In this document: positions 17,800-26,081 of the stretch, piece after piece
How positions within the stretch are numbered: the stretch's first letter is position 1
How the letters are laid out: each line of letters starts with the position of its first letter
NCBI RefSeq assembly: GCF_902833145.1
Contig: NZ_CADFEN010000004.1
Coordinates: 186,001-250,000 of the forward strand
DNA length: 64,000 nt
Direction of reading: 5' to 3'
Origin: Burkholderia sp. BCC0506
Lineage (GTDB): Bacteria; Pseudomonadota; Gammaproteobacteria; Burkholderiales; Burkholderiaceae
Notes under the pieces: model-generated
Seen by the model: the letters and a program-made list of their open reading frames with translations, nothing else
Databases searched by the model: none
What the model was told of the DNA's origin: nothing
Made by a program: the position numbers and the translations under genes

Positions 17800-19122
17800 A
17801 TGACTCACCCGACGCATCCCGCCGCCGCCCTCGAACCGATCGAGACCGCCAGCCGCGACGAACTGCAGGCGCTGCAGCTCGAACGCCTCAAGTGGTCGCT
17901 GCGCCACGCGTACGACAACGTCCCGCACTATCGGCGCACGTTCGATGCGGCGGGCGTGCATCCGGACGACCTGAAGTCGCTTGCCGATCTCGCGAAATTC
18001 CCGTTCTCGACCAAGAGCGACCTGCGCGACAACTATCCGTTCGGCCTCTTCGCGGTGCCGCGCGAGCAGGTCGTGCGCGTGCATGCATCGAGCGGCACGA
18101 CCGGCAAGCCGACCGTGGTCGGCTACACGGCGCGCGACATCGATACGTGGGCGAACGTGACCGCGCGCTCGATCCGCGCGGCCGGCGGCCGCCCGGGCGA
18201 TACGCTGCACAACGCGTTCGGCTACGGCCTGTTCACCGGCGGCCTCGGGATTCACTACGGTGCGGAGCGACTGGGCTGCATGGTCGTGCCGATGTCCGGC
18301 GGGCAGACCGAGAAGCAGGTGCAATTGATCCGCGATTTCGAGCCGAAGATCATCCTCGTCACGCCGTCGTACATGCTGAACCTGATCGACGAGATGGTGC
18401 GGCAGGGCATGGATCCGGCCGAATCGTCGCTGAAGATCGGCATCTTCGGCGCCGAGCCGTGGACGCAGGCGCTGCGCGACGAAGTCGAGACGCGCGCGGG
18501 CATCGACGCGCTCGACATCTACGGGCTGTCGGAAGTGATGGGCCCGGGCGTCGCGTGCGAATGCGTCGAGACGAAGGACGGCCCGGTGATCTGGGAAGAC
18601 CATTTCTACCCGGAGATCATCGATCCCGTCACCGGCGAAGTGCTGCCCGACGGCAGCCGGGGCGAGCTGGTGTTCACGTCGCTGACGAAGGAGGCGATGC
18701 CGGTGATCCGCTACCGCACGCGCGACCTCACCGCGCTGCTGCCGCCGACCGCGCGCGCGATGCGCCGGCTCGCGAAGATCACGGGCCGCTCCGACGACAT
18801 GCTGATCGTGCGCGGCGTGAACGTGTTCCCGAGCCAGATCGAGGAAATCGTCGTCGCGCTGCCGCAGCTGTCGGGCCAGTTCCAGATCACGCTGTCGCGC
18901 GACGGTCACATGGACCGGCTCGACCTCGCGGTCGAACTGCGTTCCGAGGCGGCGGCGTCGGTCACCGACGGCGACCGCGCGGCCCTCGCGCGCGAGCTGC
19001 AGCACCGGATCAAGACGATGGTCGGCGTGTCGTCCGGCGTGACGGTGCTGGCGGCCGGCGGCATCCCCGCGACCGCGACCGGCAAGGCGCGCCGCGTGAT
19101 CGATCGCCGCCAGGCCGCCTGA
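17800..19122 (+). CDS. paaK: Phenylacetate-CoA ligase PaaK
   Basis: 440 residues from the ATG at 17800, preceded by a strong GGAGGAG site. Adenylate-forming motifs are visible: the P-loop-like HASSGTTGKPTVVGYT (about 95-110), YGLSEVMGPGVACEC (about 240-255), the YRTRDLT hinge region and a mobile C-terminal domain with GRSDDMLIVRGVNVFPSQIE. It converts phenylacetate, ATP and CoA to phenylacetyl-CoA, which is also the inducer that releases PaaR. It lies 56 bp after paaH. From memory, B. cenocepacia has two PaaK paralogues; which this is was not checked. Confidence 0.92.
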   Translation: MTHPTHPAAALEPIETASRDELQALQLERLKWSLRHAYDNVPHYRRTFDAAGVHPDDLKSLADLAKFPFSTKSDLRDNYPFGLFAVPREQVVRVHASSGTTGKPTVVGYTARDIDTWANVTARSIRAAGGRPGDTLHNAFGYGLFTGGLGIHYGAERLGCMVVPMSGGQTEKQVQLIRDFEPKIILVTPSYMLNLIDEMVRQGMDPAESSLKIGIFGAEPWTQALRDEVETRAGIDALDIYGLSEVMGPGVACECVETKDGPVIWEDHFYPEIIDPVTGEVLPDGSRGELVFTSLTKEAMPVIRYRTRDLTALLPPTARAMRRLAKITGRSDDMLIVRGVNVFPSQIEEIVVALPQLSGQFQITLSRDGHMDRLDLAVELRSEAAASVTDGDRAALARELQHRIKTMVGVSSGVTVLAAGGIPATATGKARRVIDRRQAA

Positions 19123-19160
19123 TTTCGATAGCTGGCGTTCTAACCGAGGAAACCTGTTCG

Positions 19161-19961
19161 ATGGATGGATTGAAGACCCTGGCCGTCACGGTCGATGCGC
19201 GCGGCATCGCGACCGTCGCGCTGCAGCGCGGCGACGTGCTGAACGCGTTCGACGAGACGATGATCGCCGAGCTGACCGACACGTTCACGACGCTCGGCCG
19301 CCGCGACGACGTGCGTGCGATCGTGCTGCGTTCGGACGGCCGTGCGTTCTGCGCGGGCGCCGACCTGCAGTGGATGCAGCGCGCGAGCGCGAACGACGCG
19401 GCCGCGAACCTGCGCGATGCGGAGCGGTTCGCCGCGATGATGCGCGCGATCCGGCAATGCCCGAAACCGACGGTCGCGCGCGTGCAGGGCCACGCGTTCG
19501 GCGGCGGCGTGGGCCTGTGCGCGGCGTGCGACATCGTGATCGCGAGCGACCACGCGCGCTTTTCGGTCAGCGAGGCGCGCTTCGGGATCCTGCCGGCCGT
19601 GATCGGCCCGTATCTGGTCGAGGCGGTCGGCCAGCGCCAGGCGCGCCGGCTCGCGCTGACCGCGACGCAGCTCGCGGCCGCCGAAGCCGTCGCGATCGGC
19701 CTGATCCACCAGGCCGTGCCGCTCGATGCGCTCGACGACGCGCTCGAGCGGACGCTCGCGGAACTGGGCCGCAACGGCCCGCACGCGCTGATGGAGATCA
19801 AGCGCTTTTTCGACGCGATCGGCGAGTATCCGCCGTCGGACGAACGCGCGGCGTTTACCGCGCAGACGATTTCCCGCGTGCGGGCGACGCCGGAAGCGAA
19901 GGAAGGCTTCGCGGCCTTCTTCGCGAAGCGTCCGCCGGCGTGGGAGGCGGGCGCCGAATAA
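19161..19961 (+). CDS. Enoyl-CoA hydratase/isomerase in the paa operon
   Basis: 266 residues, a complete crotonase fold. The oxyanion-hole segments are RAFCAGADLQWMQR (about 55-68) and HAFGGGVGLCAACDIV (about 112-127); the second catalytic region EARFGILPAVIGPY contains the glutamate expected for hydratase activity. The ADLxWM motif resembles methylglutaconyl-CoA or geranoyl-type hydratases (LiuC/AtuE) more than classic PaaF, so naming it paaF or paaG would be unsafe. It lies 38 bp after paaK, apparently in the same operon, and would be expected to hydrate an intermediate feeding PaaH. Confidence 0.85.
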   Translation: MDGLKTLAVTVDARGIATVALQRGDVLNAFDETMIAELTDTFTTLGRRDDVRAIVLRSDGRAFCAGADLQWMQRASANDAAANLRDAERFAAMMRAIRQCPKPTVARVQGHAFGGGVGLCAACDIVIASDHARFSVSEARFGILPAVIGPYLVEAVGQRQARRLALTATQLAAAEAVAIGLIHQAVPLDALDDALERTLAELGRNGPHALMEIKRFFDAIGEYPPSDERAAFTAQTISRVRATPEAKEGFAAFFAKRPPAWEAGAE

Positions 19962-20074
19962 GGCGGCACGGCGCCGATCGACGGCGACACAGGGCCGGCC
20001 GCATTTTGCGTCTCGGGCACGAGCGCTTGCACTACAATGCGTGACCCCCGGCGCTGCCGGCCCCGTCCCGACCG

Positions 20075-20758
20075 ATGCTTCGCACGATGATCGTCAACCG
20101 CCTTGTCTCCGAGATCCTGTTCGGCTTTACCGGCCTGATCGGCATCATCAACCCGATCGGCATCGCGTTCCTGTTTCTCGAACGGACCGAGGCGCTCACC
20201 GCGCACGAACGGGATCTGCTCGCGAGGAAGGTCGCGTTCAACGCGTTCGTCGTCCTGATGGTCGCGTTCTTCGCCGGCACGCCGGTGCTGCATTTCTTCG
20301 GGATCTCGATGGAAGCGCTGCGGATCGGCGGCGGCTTCGCGGTTGCCGTGGCCGGCTGGCAGATGCTGAACGAACCCGACGGACCCGGCGGCGGCGATAC
20401 GCCGGTGAAGCCGATCGACGCGAACGCGATCATGACGCGCGCATTCTTCCCGTTGACGGTGCCGCTGACGGTCGGCCCCGGTTCGATCGCGACCGCGATC
20501 GCGCTGAACGCGAACCGCACGCACAAGCTGTCGGAATTCATGCTGTCGAGCATCGTGTCGATCGCCGTGTCCGTGCTCGTCGCGGTCGTGATCTGGCAGG
20601 TGTACAGCCGTTCCGCGCTGCTCGCGCGCTACCTCGGCAGCGAAGGGACCAAGGTCGCGAAGCGCGTGTCGGCGTTCCTGCTGCTGTGCATCGGCGTGCA
20701 GATCATGCTGACCGGTTTCTCCGCGTTTCTGCAGCCGCTCGCCGACCAGGTCAAGTAA
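20075..20758 (+). CDS. MarC family (UPF0056) membrane protein
   Basis: 227 residues with six predicted membrane helices. The opening FTGLIGIINPIGIAFLFL and the later FFPLTVPLTVGPGSIATAI are the two repeated MarC signatures. Despite the name, no role in antibiotic resistance is established for the family and the substrate is unknown. The start could also be the ATG four codons further on; neither has a strong ribosome site. It follows the paa operon by 113 bp and is probably independent. Confidence 0.85.
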   Translation: MLRTMIVNRLVSEILFGFTGLIGIINPIGIAFLFLERTEALTAHERDLLARKVAFNAFVVLMVAFFAGTPVLHFFGISMEALRIGGGFAVAVAGWQMLNEPDGPGGGDTPVKPIDANAIMTRAFFPLTVPLTVGPGSIATAIALNANRTHKLSEFMLSSIVSIAVSVLVAVVIWQVYSRSALLARYLGSEGTKVAKRVSAFLLLCIGVQIMLTGFSAFLQPLADQVK

Positions 20759-20901
20759 TCGGGACGCCCCGGCTCAACCTTTCATGCAGCCTGTACGCGG
20801 CGCGCGGTCATACGCGTTCGCGGCTTGCGGGATACCATGCGACGTCTGGCGGATGCGCGGCGCATCCGGCCGCAATCCCAACTTGAGTGGCGAGGCGTGC
20901 A

Positions 20902-21882
20902 ATGGAATACGTGAAATTCGGGTCGACCGGGCTGGACGTGTCGAAACTGGTGCTGGGCTGCATGACCTTCGGCGAGCCGTTTCGCGGCACGCATCCGTGG
21001 ACGCTGCCGGAGGCGGAAAGCCGCCCGATCATCCAGCGGGCGGTCGAGGCCGGCATCAACTTCTTCGACACCGCGAACATGTATTCGGACGGCACGTCCG
21101 AGGAAATCGTCGGCCGCGCGCTGCGCGATTTCACGAAACGCGACGACGTCGTGATCGCGACCAAGGTGTTCTACCGGATGCGGCCGGGGCCGAACGGCGC
21201 CGGCCTGTCGCGCAAGGCGATCATGACCGACATCGACCAGAGCCTGAAGCGGCTCGGCACCGACTACGTCGACCTCTACCAGATTCACCGCTGGGATGAC
21301 GGCACGCCGATCGAGGAGACGCTCGAGGCGCTGCACGACGTCGTGAAGGCCGGCAAGGCGCGCTATATCGGCGCATCGTCGATGTTCGCGTGGCAGTTCG
21401 CGAAGGCGCTGCACACGTCGAGGCAGAACGGCTGGACGCGCTTCGTCAGCATGCAGAATCACCTGAACCTGCTGTATCGGGAAGAAGAGCGCGAAATGCT
21501 GCCGCTGTGCGCGGACGAAGGCATCGCGGTGATTCCGTGGAGCCCGCTCGCGCGCGGACGCCTGACGCGCAACTGGGACGAAACGTCGGAACGGCAGCAG
21601 AAGGACGAAGTCGGCCAGCGGCTGTACGACGCGACGATCGACTCCGACAAGGCGGTCGTCGAGGCCGTCGCCGCGATCGCCGCCGCACGCAACGTGCCGC
21701 GGGCGCAGGTCGCGCTGGCGTGGGTGGCGCAAAAGCGCGGCGTGACCGCGCCGATCGTCGGTATTTCGAAGCCGCAGCAACTGGACGATGCGCTCGGCGC
21801 GCTCGCGCTGAAGCTGACCGACGACGAAATCGCCACGCTCGAACGCCCGTACGTGCCGCACGCGGTGGCCGGGTTCAACTGA
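20902..21882 (+). CDS. Aldo/keto reductase
   Basis: 326 residues from the ATG at 20902, which has GAGG eight bases upstream; five extra codons could be read before it. The catalytic tetrad is complete: Asp and Tyr in FFDTANMYSDG, Lys in VIATKVFYR, His in DLYQIHRWD. The C-terminal cofactor region IVGISKPQQLDDALGAL indicates NADP(H) use. It resembles the YajO/versiconal-type AKR group that reduces aldehydes and ketones. Substrate unknown; it appears to be a single-gene unit. Confidence 0.85.
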   Translation: MEYVKFGSTGLDVSKLVLGCMTFGEPFRGTHPWTLPEAESRPIIQRAVEAGINFFDTANMYSDGTSEEIVGRALRDFTKRDDVVIATKVFYRMRPGPNGAGLSRKAIMTDIDQSLKRLGTDYVDLYQIHRWDDGTPIEETLEALHDVVKAGKARYIGASSMFAWQFAKALHTSRQNGWTRFVSMQNHLNLLYREEEREMLPLCADEGIAVIPWSPLARGRLTRNWDETSERQQKDEVGQRLYDATIDSDKAVVEAVAAIAAARNVPRAQVALAWVAQKRGVTAPIVGISKPQQLDDALGALALKLTDDEIATLERPYVPHAVAGFN

Positions 21883-21893
21883 GCGGCGGCGCG

Positions 21894-21911
21894 GGCGGCG
21901 CCGGCGCCGCC
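21894..21911. terminator. Hairpin between convergent genes
   Basis: A 7-bp GC stem (GGCGGCG/CGCCGCC) with loop CCGG in the 30 bp between the aldo/keto reductase and CPBP stop codons. No T run follows, so it may act only weakly or as a transcript end protector. Confidence 0.4.
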
Positions 21912-21912
21912 G

Positions 21913-22779
21913 TCAGCGCGCGGCGGCGAGCATCGGGTAGGTGAACAGGCCGAAGTGGACGACGTTCAGCCCCGCGTGCGCGAGCGCGGCGGCGAGCAGC
22001 CCGCCGCGCCGCCACGCGAGGCCATAGCCGACGCCGGCCACCGTGCCGAGCACGATCCATTGCCAGCCGCCCGCCGCGTGCGCGGCGCCGAACAGGACCG
22101 CGCCGGCCGCGAGCGCGACCCACGGGCCCCACGAGCGGGCGCCGAACACGCGGGTCAACCCGCCTTGCACGTAGCCGCGGAACAGCGCTTCCTCGGCAAG
22201 CGTCACCAGCAACAGGTTGTTCACGAGCCACAACCAGCCGGACGGCGGCCATTTGGGCGCCCAGCCGACCATCCCGAACGCGAGCGCGCCGGCCAGGCAC
22301 GCGCCGGCCGTTGCGACGGCCGCCACGACGCCGGTGCGCAGCGCGCGCGACGGCGCGACGTCGGGGGCGACCCACGGCAGCGTCCACAGCAGCCACAGGC
22401 CGACGAGCGGCTTGTCGAAATTCAGGTACATCGTGAACGGGACGGCGTCCGGCGTGAAGCGGGTCGGCCCGATCACGCGCGGATTGTGGAAGCCGGGAAT
22501 CAGGTGCAGGCTCAGCGCGATCGCGAGCGCGGCAAAGACGAGGTGCGCGGCGATGCGCATCGCGAGCGGGCGCCCGGGCAGCACGCCCCAGCCGGCCGCG
22601 ACCAGCAGCGCGAGCGGCGCCAGCGTGATCGGCGCAAGCTGGCCGAACGCCAGCGCGCCCGCATAGCCGAGCGCGGCGAGGCCGATGCTCAGGCCGTGCA
22701 GCGGACGATGCCACGCGAATGCGGCGGCCACGAACAACGCGAGCCAGATCGTGGCACACGGAAGGAGCGAAAGGGACAT
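21913..22779 (-). CDS. CPBP-family intramembrane metalloprotease
   Basis: 288 residues from the ATG at 22779; a start at 22818 adds 13 residues. Multiple hydrophobic helices; the CPBP (Abi/CAAX protease-like) motifs are visible as TLAEEALFRGYVQGGL (EExxxR), the FGAAHAAGG histidine motif and a final LAHAGLNVVHFG histidine motif. Family members cleave within membranes or serve in bacteriocin self-protection; the local substrate is unknown. It is convergent with the aldo/keto reductase, and the VC0807-family gene ends 89 bp upstream in the same direction. Confidence 0.82.
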   Translation of the reverse strand: MSLSLLPCATIWLALFVAAAFAWHRPLHGLSIGLAALGYAGALAFGQLAPITLAPLALLVAAGWGVLPGRPLAMRIAAHLVFAALAIALSLHLIPGFHNPRVIGPTRFTPDAVPFTMYLNFDKPLVGLWLLWTLPWVAPDVAPSRALRTGVVAAVATAGACLAGALAFGMVGWAPKWPPSGWLWLVNNLLLVTLAEEALFRGYVQGGLTRVFGARSWGPWVALAAGAVLFGAAHAAGGWQWIVLGTVAGVGYGLAWRRGGLLAAALAHAGLNVVHFGLFTYPMLAAAR

Positions 22780-22867
22780 GACGGAAAACGGACCGGCGGA
22801 CGAGACGCCGCGCATCATACAGCAGGTGCCGTGACAACATGCGGCCGGACAGCCGCCCGGCCGCGTG

Positions 22868-23539
22868 TCAGCGGCCGGCGGTTTCGGTGACGCCGCTGCG
22901 GCCCGGGATGTCGACGCTGTTGCGCACGCGCATCCGCCGCCGGTACCAGAACGTCCACAGCAGCAGGCAGCCGAACACCGTGTAGCCCATCACCGGCGAC
23001 ACGACGAGCACGCGTTCGACCGGCCAGTTGGCGACCATCCACCAGCGCAGCAGCATCTCGAGCGTCATGATGGCGCCCCACACGAACGTCATCAGCCGCA
23101 GCATCTGCCGCAGGCCCGGTTGGGCGTCCCAGACGGCTTCGAAGTGCGCGGCGCCGCCGTCCATCTCGCGGGCCACGGTCGCGCGGGCCAGATAGTAGAT
23201 CAGCGGGCGTTCGCGCAACAGCGACAGCAGGAACACGATGCCGATCGTGCCCGAGCCGATCGATTCGCGCATCAGCAGCGTGCGCGGACTGCCGCCGAAC
23301 GCCATTCCGACGATCGACAGCGTGATGCCGAGCAGCACGATGGCCGCCACCGCGTCGACGCGGCGCGAGCGGATGAATTCGACGATCGACCAGATGATCG
23401 GCGGAACGGCCGACGCGTACAGCGCGCCGGTTTCGCCGAAATGCGGATGCGCGACCCGATAGGCCACCCAGGGCAGCACGAGGTTGACGAAGAGTTCGAG
23501 AATCAGTCCGGCTCGCGGTTTCACGGTGCGCCATTCCAC
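22868..23539 (-). CDS. VC0807-family membrane protein
   Basis: 223 residues with a GTG start at 23539, about six membrane helices. The N-terminus with LILELFVNLVLPWVAYRVA and the central PPIIWSIVEFIRSRR segment are typical of the VC0807/septation-protein-A-like family. Function is unknown. It may be cotranscribed with the CPBP protease gene that follows on the same strand. Confidence 0.7.
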   Translation of the reverse strand: MEWRTVKPRAGLILELFVNLVLPWVAYRVAHPHFGETGALYASAVPPIIWSIVEFIRSRRVDAVAAIVLLGITLSIVGMAFGGSPRTLLMRESIGSGTIGIVFLLSLLRERPLIYYLARATVAREMDGGAAHFEAVWDAQPGLRQMLRLMTFVWGAIMTLEMLLRWWMVANWPVERVLVVSPVMGYTVFGCLLLWTFWYRRRMRVRNSVDIPGRSGVTETAGR

Positions 23540-23711
23540 GCAGGTCGGGGCGGACGCGCGAAACGCGTGGTTGCCCCCGGTTGTCCCGAATAGGGTTCGG
23601 TTCAGTATATCGAAGAATCGCGCGGGGTTGCGACGTCGCCTGCCGCAATGGGTTCGCGGTGCACGAGCCTGCGCGGCGCGGCGTGCATCGATGCCGCGGC
23701 CGCGCCGGCGG

Positions 23712-24809
23712 TCAGCACACGGCCGGCTGGACGATGATCTTCACGTTGCGGTCCTTGTGGTTGACCAGTTCCTCGAAGCCGTGCGCGACGATGTCGCCGA
23801 GCGCGATGCGCCCGGTGATGAGCGGCTGCACGTCGATGCGGCCGTCCGCGATGAAGCGGATCACGTCCGCGAATTCGCCGTTGTACGCGAGCGAGCCGAT
23901 CACTTCCTTCTCGGTCGACACGATGTCGAAGAAGTTGAACGGCGCCGGTTCCTCGAAGATGCCGACCATCACCGACTTGCCGGCCTTGCGGATCGCGTCG
24001 ATCGCGAGCTTCGCGGTGGCCGTGTGCCCGATGCATTCGAACGACACGTCGGCGCCGCAGCCGCCCGTCAGCGCCCTGACTTCGGCGATCGCGTCGGACG
24101 TTTTCGGGTCGATCACGACGCTCGCACCGACCTCCAGCGCCTTCTGCTTGCGCGCGGCCGACATCTCCAGCGCGATCACGCGCCCGGCGCCCGCGGCCTT
24201 CGCGCACATGATCGTGCACAGGCCGATCGTGCCCGCGCCGACCACGACGACGGTCTGCCCGACGATGTTGCCGGCCTTCTTCACCGCATGCAGCCCGACC
24301 GCGAGCGGTTCGATCAGCGCGCCGGCCTCGGTCGGGAAATCGTCGGGCAGCTTGTACAGCAGTTCGGCCGGCACGTTCACGTATTCCGCGAACGCGCCGT
24401 TGTTCATCAGCCCGGTGAACGCGAGGTTCTCGCAGATGTTGTACAGCCCGTGCCGGCAATACCAGCAGGTGCCGCAATGCTGGCACGCGTCGGCCGTCAC
24501 GCGATCGCCGACCGCGAAGCCCGACACGCCCGCGCCGAGCTCGGCGATCTCGCCGCTGAACTCGTGGCCGAGGATGCACTGGCCCTTCAGGCCGGTCAGC
24601 GGATGCGGCGCGTCGACCGGGATGAACACGGGCCCGGCGACGTATTCGTGCAGGTCGGAGCCGCAGATGCCGCACCAGTGCACGCGAATCGTGACCCAGC
24701 CCGCGGGCGGGCGCGCCGGAACGGGAACCTCTTCGACGCGGATGTCGTGGCGGCCGTGCCAGACGGCGGCCTTCATGCGGGGTGTGATGCTCGGTGCCGA
24801 TGTACTCAC
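23712..24809 (-). CDS. Zinc alcohol dehydrogenase, 2,3-butanediol dehydrogenase-like
   Basis: 365 residues from the GTG at 24809, which has GGAGA upstream; an ATG 11 codons later is the alternative. Catalytic zinc site: WCGICGSDLHEY and GHEFSGEIAELG. The structural zinc site is a cysteine cluster in CQHCGTCWYCRHGLYNIC. NAD-binding fold: VVVVGAGTIGLCTIMCAKAAG. It matches (R,R)-butanediol/acetoin dehydrogenases of the MDR family, interconverting acetoin and butanediol. A dense array of GAGACG half-sites 230-310 bp upstream and a sigma-54-like box at 24892-24907 suggest activation by an enhancer-binding protein. Confidence 0.88.
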   Translation of the reverse strand: MSTSAPSITPRMKAAVWHGRHDIRVEEVPVPARPPAGWVTIRVHWCGICGSDLHEYVAGPVFIPVDAPHPLTGLKGQCILGHEFSGEIAELGAGVSGFAVGDRVTADACQHCGTCWYCRHGLYNICENLAFTGLMNNGAFAEYVNVPAELLYKLPDDFPTEAGALIEPLAVGLHAVKKAGNIVGQTVVVVGAGTIGLCTIMCAKAAGAGRVIALEMSAARKQKALEVGASVVIDPKTSDAIAEVRALTGGCGADVSFECIGHTATAKLAIDAIRKAGKSVMVGIFEEPAPFNFFDIVSTEKEVIGSLAYNGEFADVIRFIADGRIDVQPLITGRIALGDIVAHGFEELVNHKDRNVKIIVQPAVC

Positions 24810-24891
24810 GTTGCTGTCTCCGTCAGGTTGTCGTCGGGCGCGCGGCAACACTGCCGGTGCGCCCGTCGCGCGATTGCGCGATCGACCGGTA

Positions 24892-24907
24892 TGCAGGAAC
24901 GGGGCCA
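24892..24907 (-). promoter_or_regulatory. Sigma-54-like promoter of the butanediol dehydrogenase gene
   Basis: Read on the minus strand the box is TGGCCCCGTTCCTGCA, with the essential GG and GC at the right spacing compared with TGGCAC-N5-TTGCA. It differs at three less strict positions. It would place the transcript start about 70 bp before the GTG. Supported mainly by the enhancer-like array upstream. Confidence 0.45.
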
Positions 24908-25040
24908 GCGTGAATCGGGGTGGTGCGTGGCGGCCGGAAGGGGGCGTTGGATGCATTGCACCATGTCGCCTGGTGCCGACCGGCCAGGATTCGGGAGGAA
25001 TGGCGCGTCGGATTTGCTGCGATAGCGGAACATCGAATCC

Positions 25041-25117
25041 GCTGAGACGCCGGGACGTTCGTCTCAGCGCGATGAGACGAAGCGCGAGACGAACGGTGAC
25101 GAACGGCGACGAACGAT
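25041..25117. repeat. Array of GAGACG inverted and tandem repeats, enhancer-like
   Basis: GCTGAGACG (25041-25049) pairs with CGTCTCAGC (25060-25068); TCGTCTCA (25059-25066) pairs with TGAGACGA (25073-25080); CGTTCGTCTC (25056-25065) pairs with GAGACGAACG (25086-25095). Then three 10-bp units GACGAACGGT, GACGAACGGC, GACGAACGAT follow head to tail (25088-25117). The 10-bp spacing is one helical turn. The array sits between the GNAT stop and the butanediol dehydrogenase promoter; the rest of that 324-bp gap shows no gene. Confidence 0.7.
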
Positions 25118-25133
25118 GCGGCTCGATCCGCGC

Positions 25134-25874
25134 TCAGGCGACGACTTCGTCGACGGCGACGGCCGCGAGCGGCGTGAATCCGGCGGCGCGGTACAGCGGC
25201 TGGCCGGCTTCGCTCGATATCAGCCACACGCGGTGCGCCCCCCGGTCCCGTGCGTGGGCGACGATCGCGGCGAGCAGTTGCGTCGCGAGGCCACGGCGGC
25301 GGTATGCGTCCGCCGTCGCGACGCGATCGACGACGATGTCGCGCGGCGACGCGAAGCCGTAGCGCGCGGTGGCCGCGATCTGCCCGTCGACCCGGTGCGC
25401 GAACAGGAATGCGGCCGGATTCGGGTGGAACGGCGGGAAGGCGCCGCTGGCGTTGAATGCGTCGATCGCGTCCGGCGTGTCGCAGGCGAGCGCTTGCGCG
25501 AGCGCGTCGTCGCCGGATAGCCCGCCGATATCGGCGGCCATGAAGTGCTCGTCGGTCAGCCGGCGCGTCCTGCCTTGCAGCACGGACGGCAGCGGCGCCG
25601 CGCCGTAGCGCGTGATCCACGCACCGACGGCGAACGGGCCGGCGCCGGACCCGGGCGCACCCTCGATCATGAAATGCTCGAATGGCCGGCCCATCGCGTC
25701 GTCGAACTGCACGACATGGCCGTCCGGGCCGTCGTGCAGCGGCGCATCGCGCCGGTCGCGCGCGGCGCAGTACCCGGCGATGAACGCGCGCACGGCGGCC
25801 TTGCGGCGGGGGAAGGCGGACCAGGCTTCGTCGAGCGGGAACAGCGTGGCCGGTGCAGGGGAGGCGGTCGGCAT
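25134..25874 (-). CDS. GNAT family N-acetyltransferase
   Basis: 246 residues. The acetyl-CoA binding motif A is in the C-terminal half, with VDRVATADAYRRRGLATQLL (about 183-202) and the closing YRAAGFTPL strand. The first 120 residues do not resemble a GNAT core and may form a second, degenerate lobe. The substrate is not deducible. It lies divergently from the DUF3331 gene, with a strong palindrome in the spacer. Confidence 0.75.
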   Translation of the reverse strand: MPTASPAPATLFPLDEAWSAFPRRKAAVRAFIAGYCAARDRRDAPLHDGPDGHVVQFDDAMGRPFEHFMIEGAPGSGAGPFAVGAWITRYGAAPLPSVLQGRTRRLTDEHFMAADIGGLSGDDALAQALACDTPDAIDAFNASGAFPPFHPNPAAFLFAHRVDGQIAATARYGFASPRDIVVDRVATADAYRRRGLATQLLAAIVAHARDRGAHRVWLISSEAGQPLYRAAGFTPLAAVAVDEVVA

Positions 25875-25988
25875 GCGGACGGGCGTTGTCGGAGCGAAGC
25901 CGACAGCTTAGCCGAGGATGCCGTCGCTTGCTGCGCCGGCGATTGTCACCCTCGCCGAAACGGATCGTTGCGCACGCTGCCCCTTTAC

Positions 25989-26004
25989 TTGAAGTTAACT
26001 TCAA
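25989..26004. promoter_or_regulatory. Perfect 16-bp palindrome, MerR/SoxR-like operator
   Basis: TTGAAGTTAACTTCAA in the spacer between divergent GNAT and DUF3331 genes. The core AAGTTAACTT is shared with the known E. coli SoxR operator, and MerR-family operators of this length usually sit between -35 and -10. TTTACT lies just left and an AT-rich TTTGTATCAT just right, compatible with a long-spacer promoter on the plus strand. No MerR gene is in the window. Confidence 0.55.
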
Positions 26005-26081
26005 TTTGTATCATGTGCGCCAGTCCGATTGCGCTCGCGCGAGACATCCCGTTGCACGCGGCCGCTTCAACGGAGACGAGG

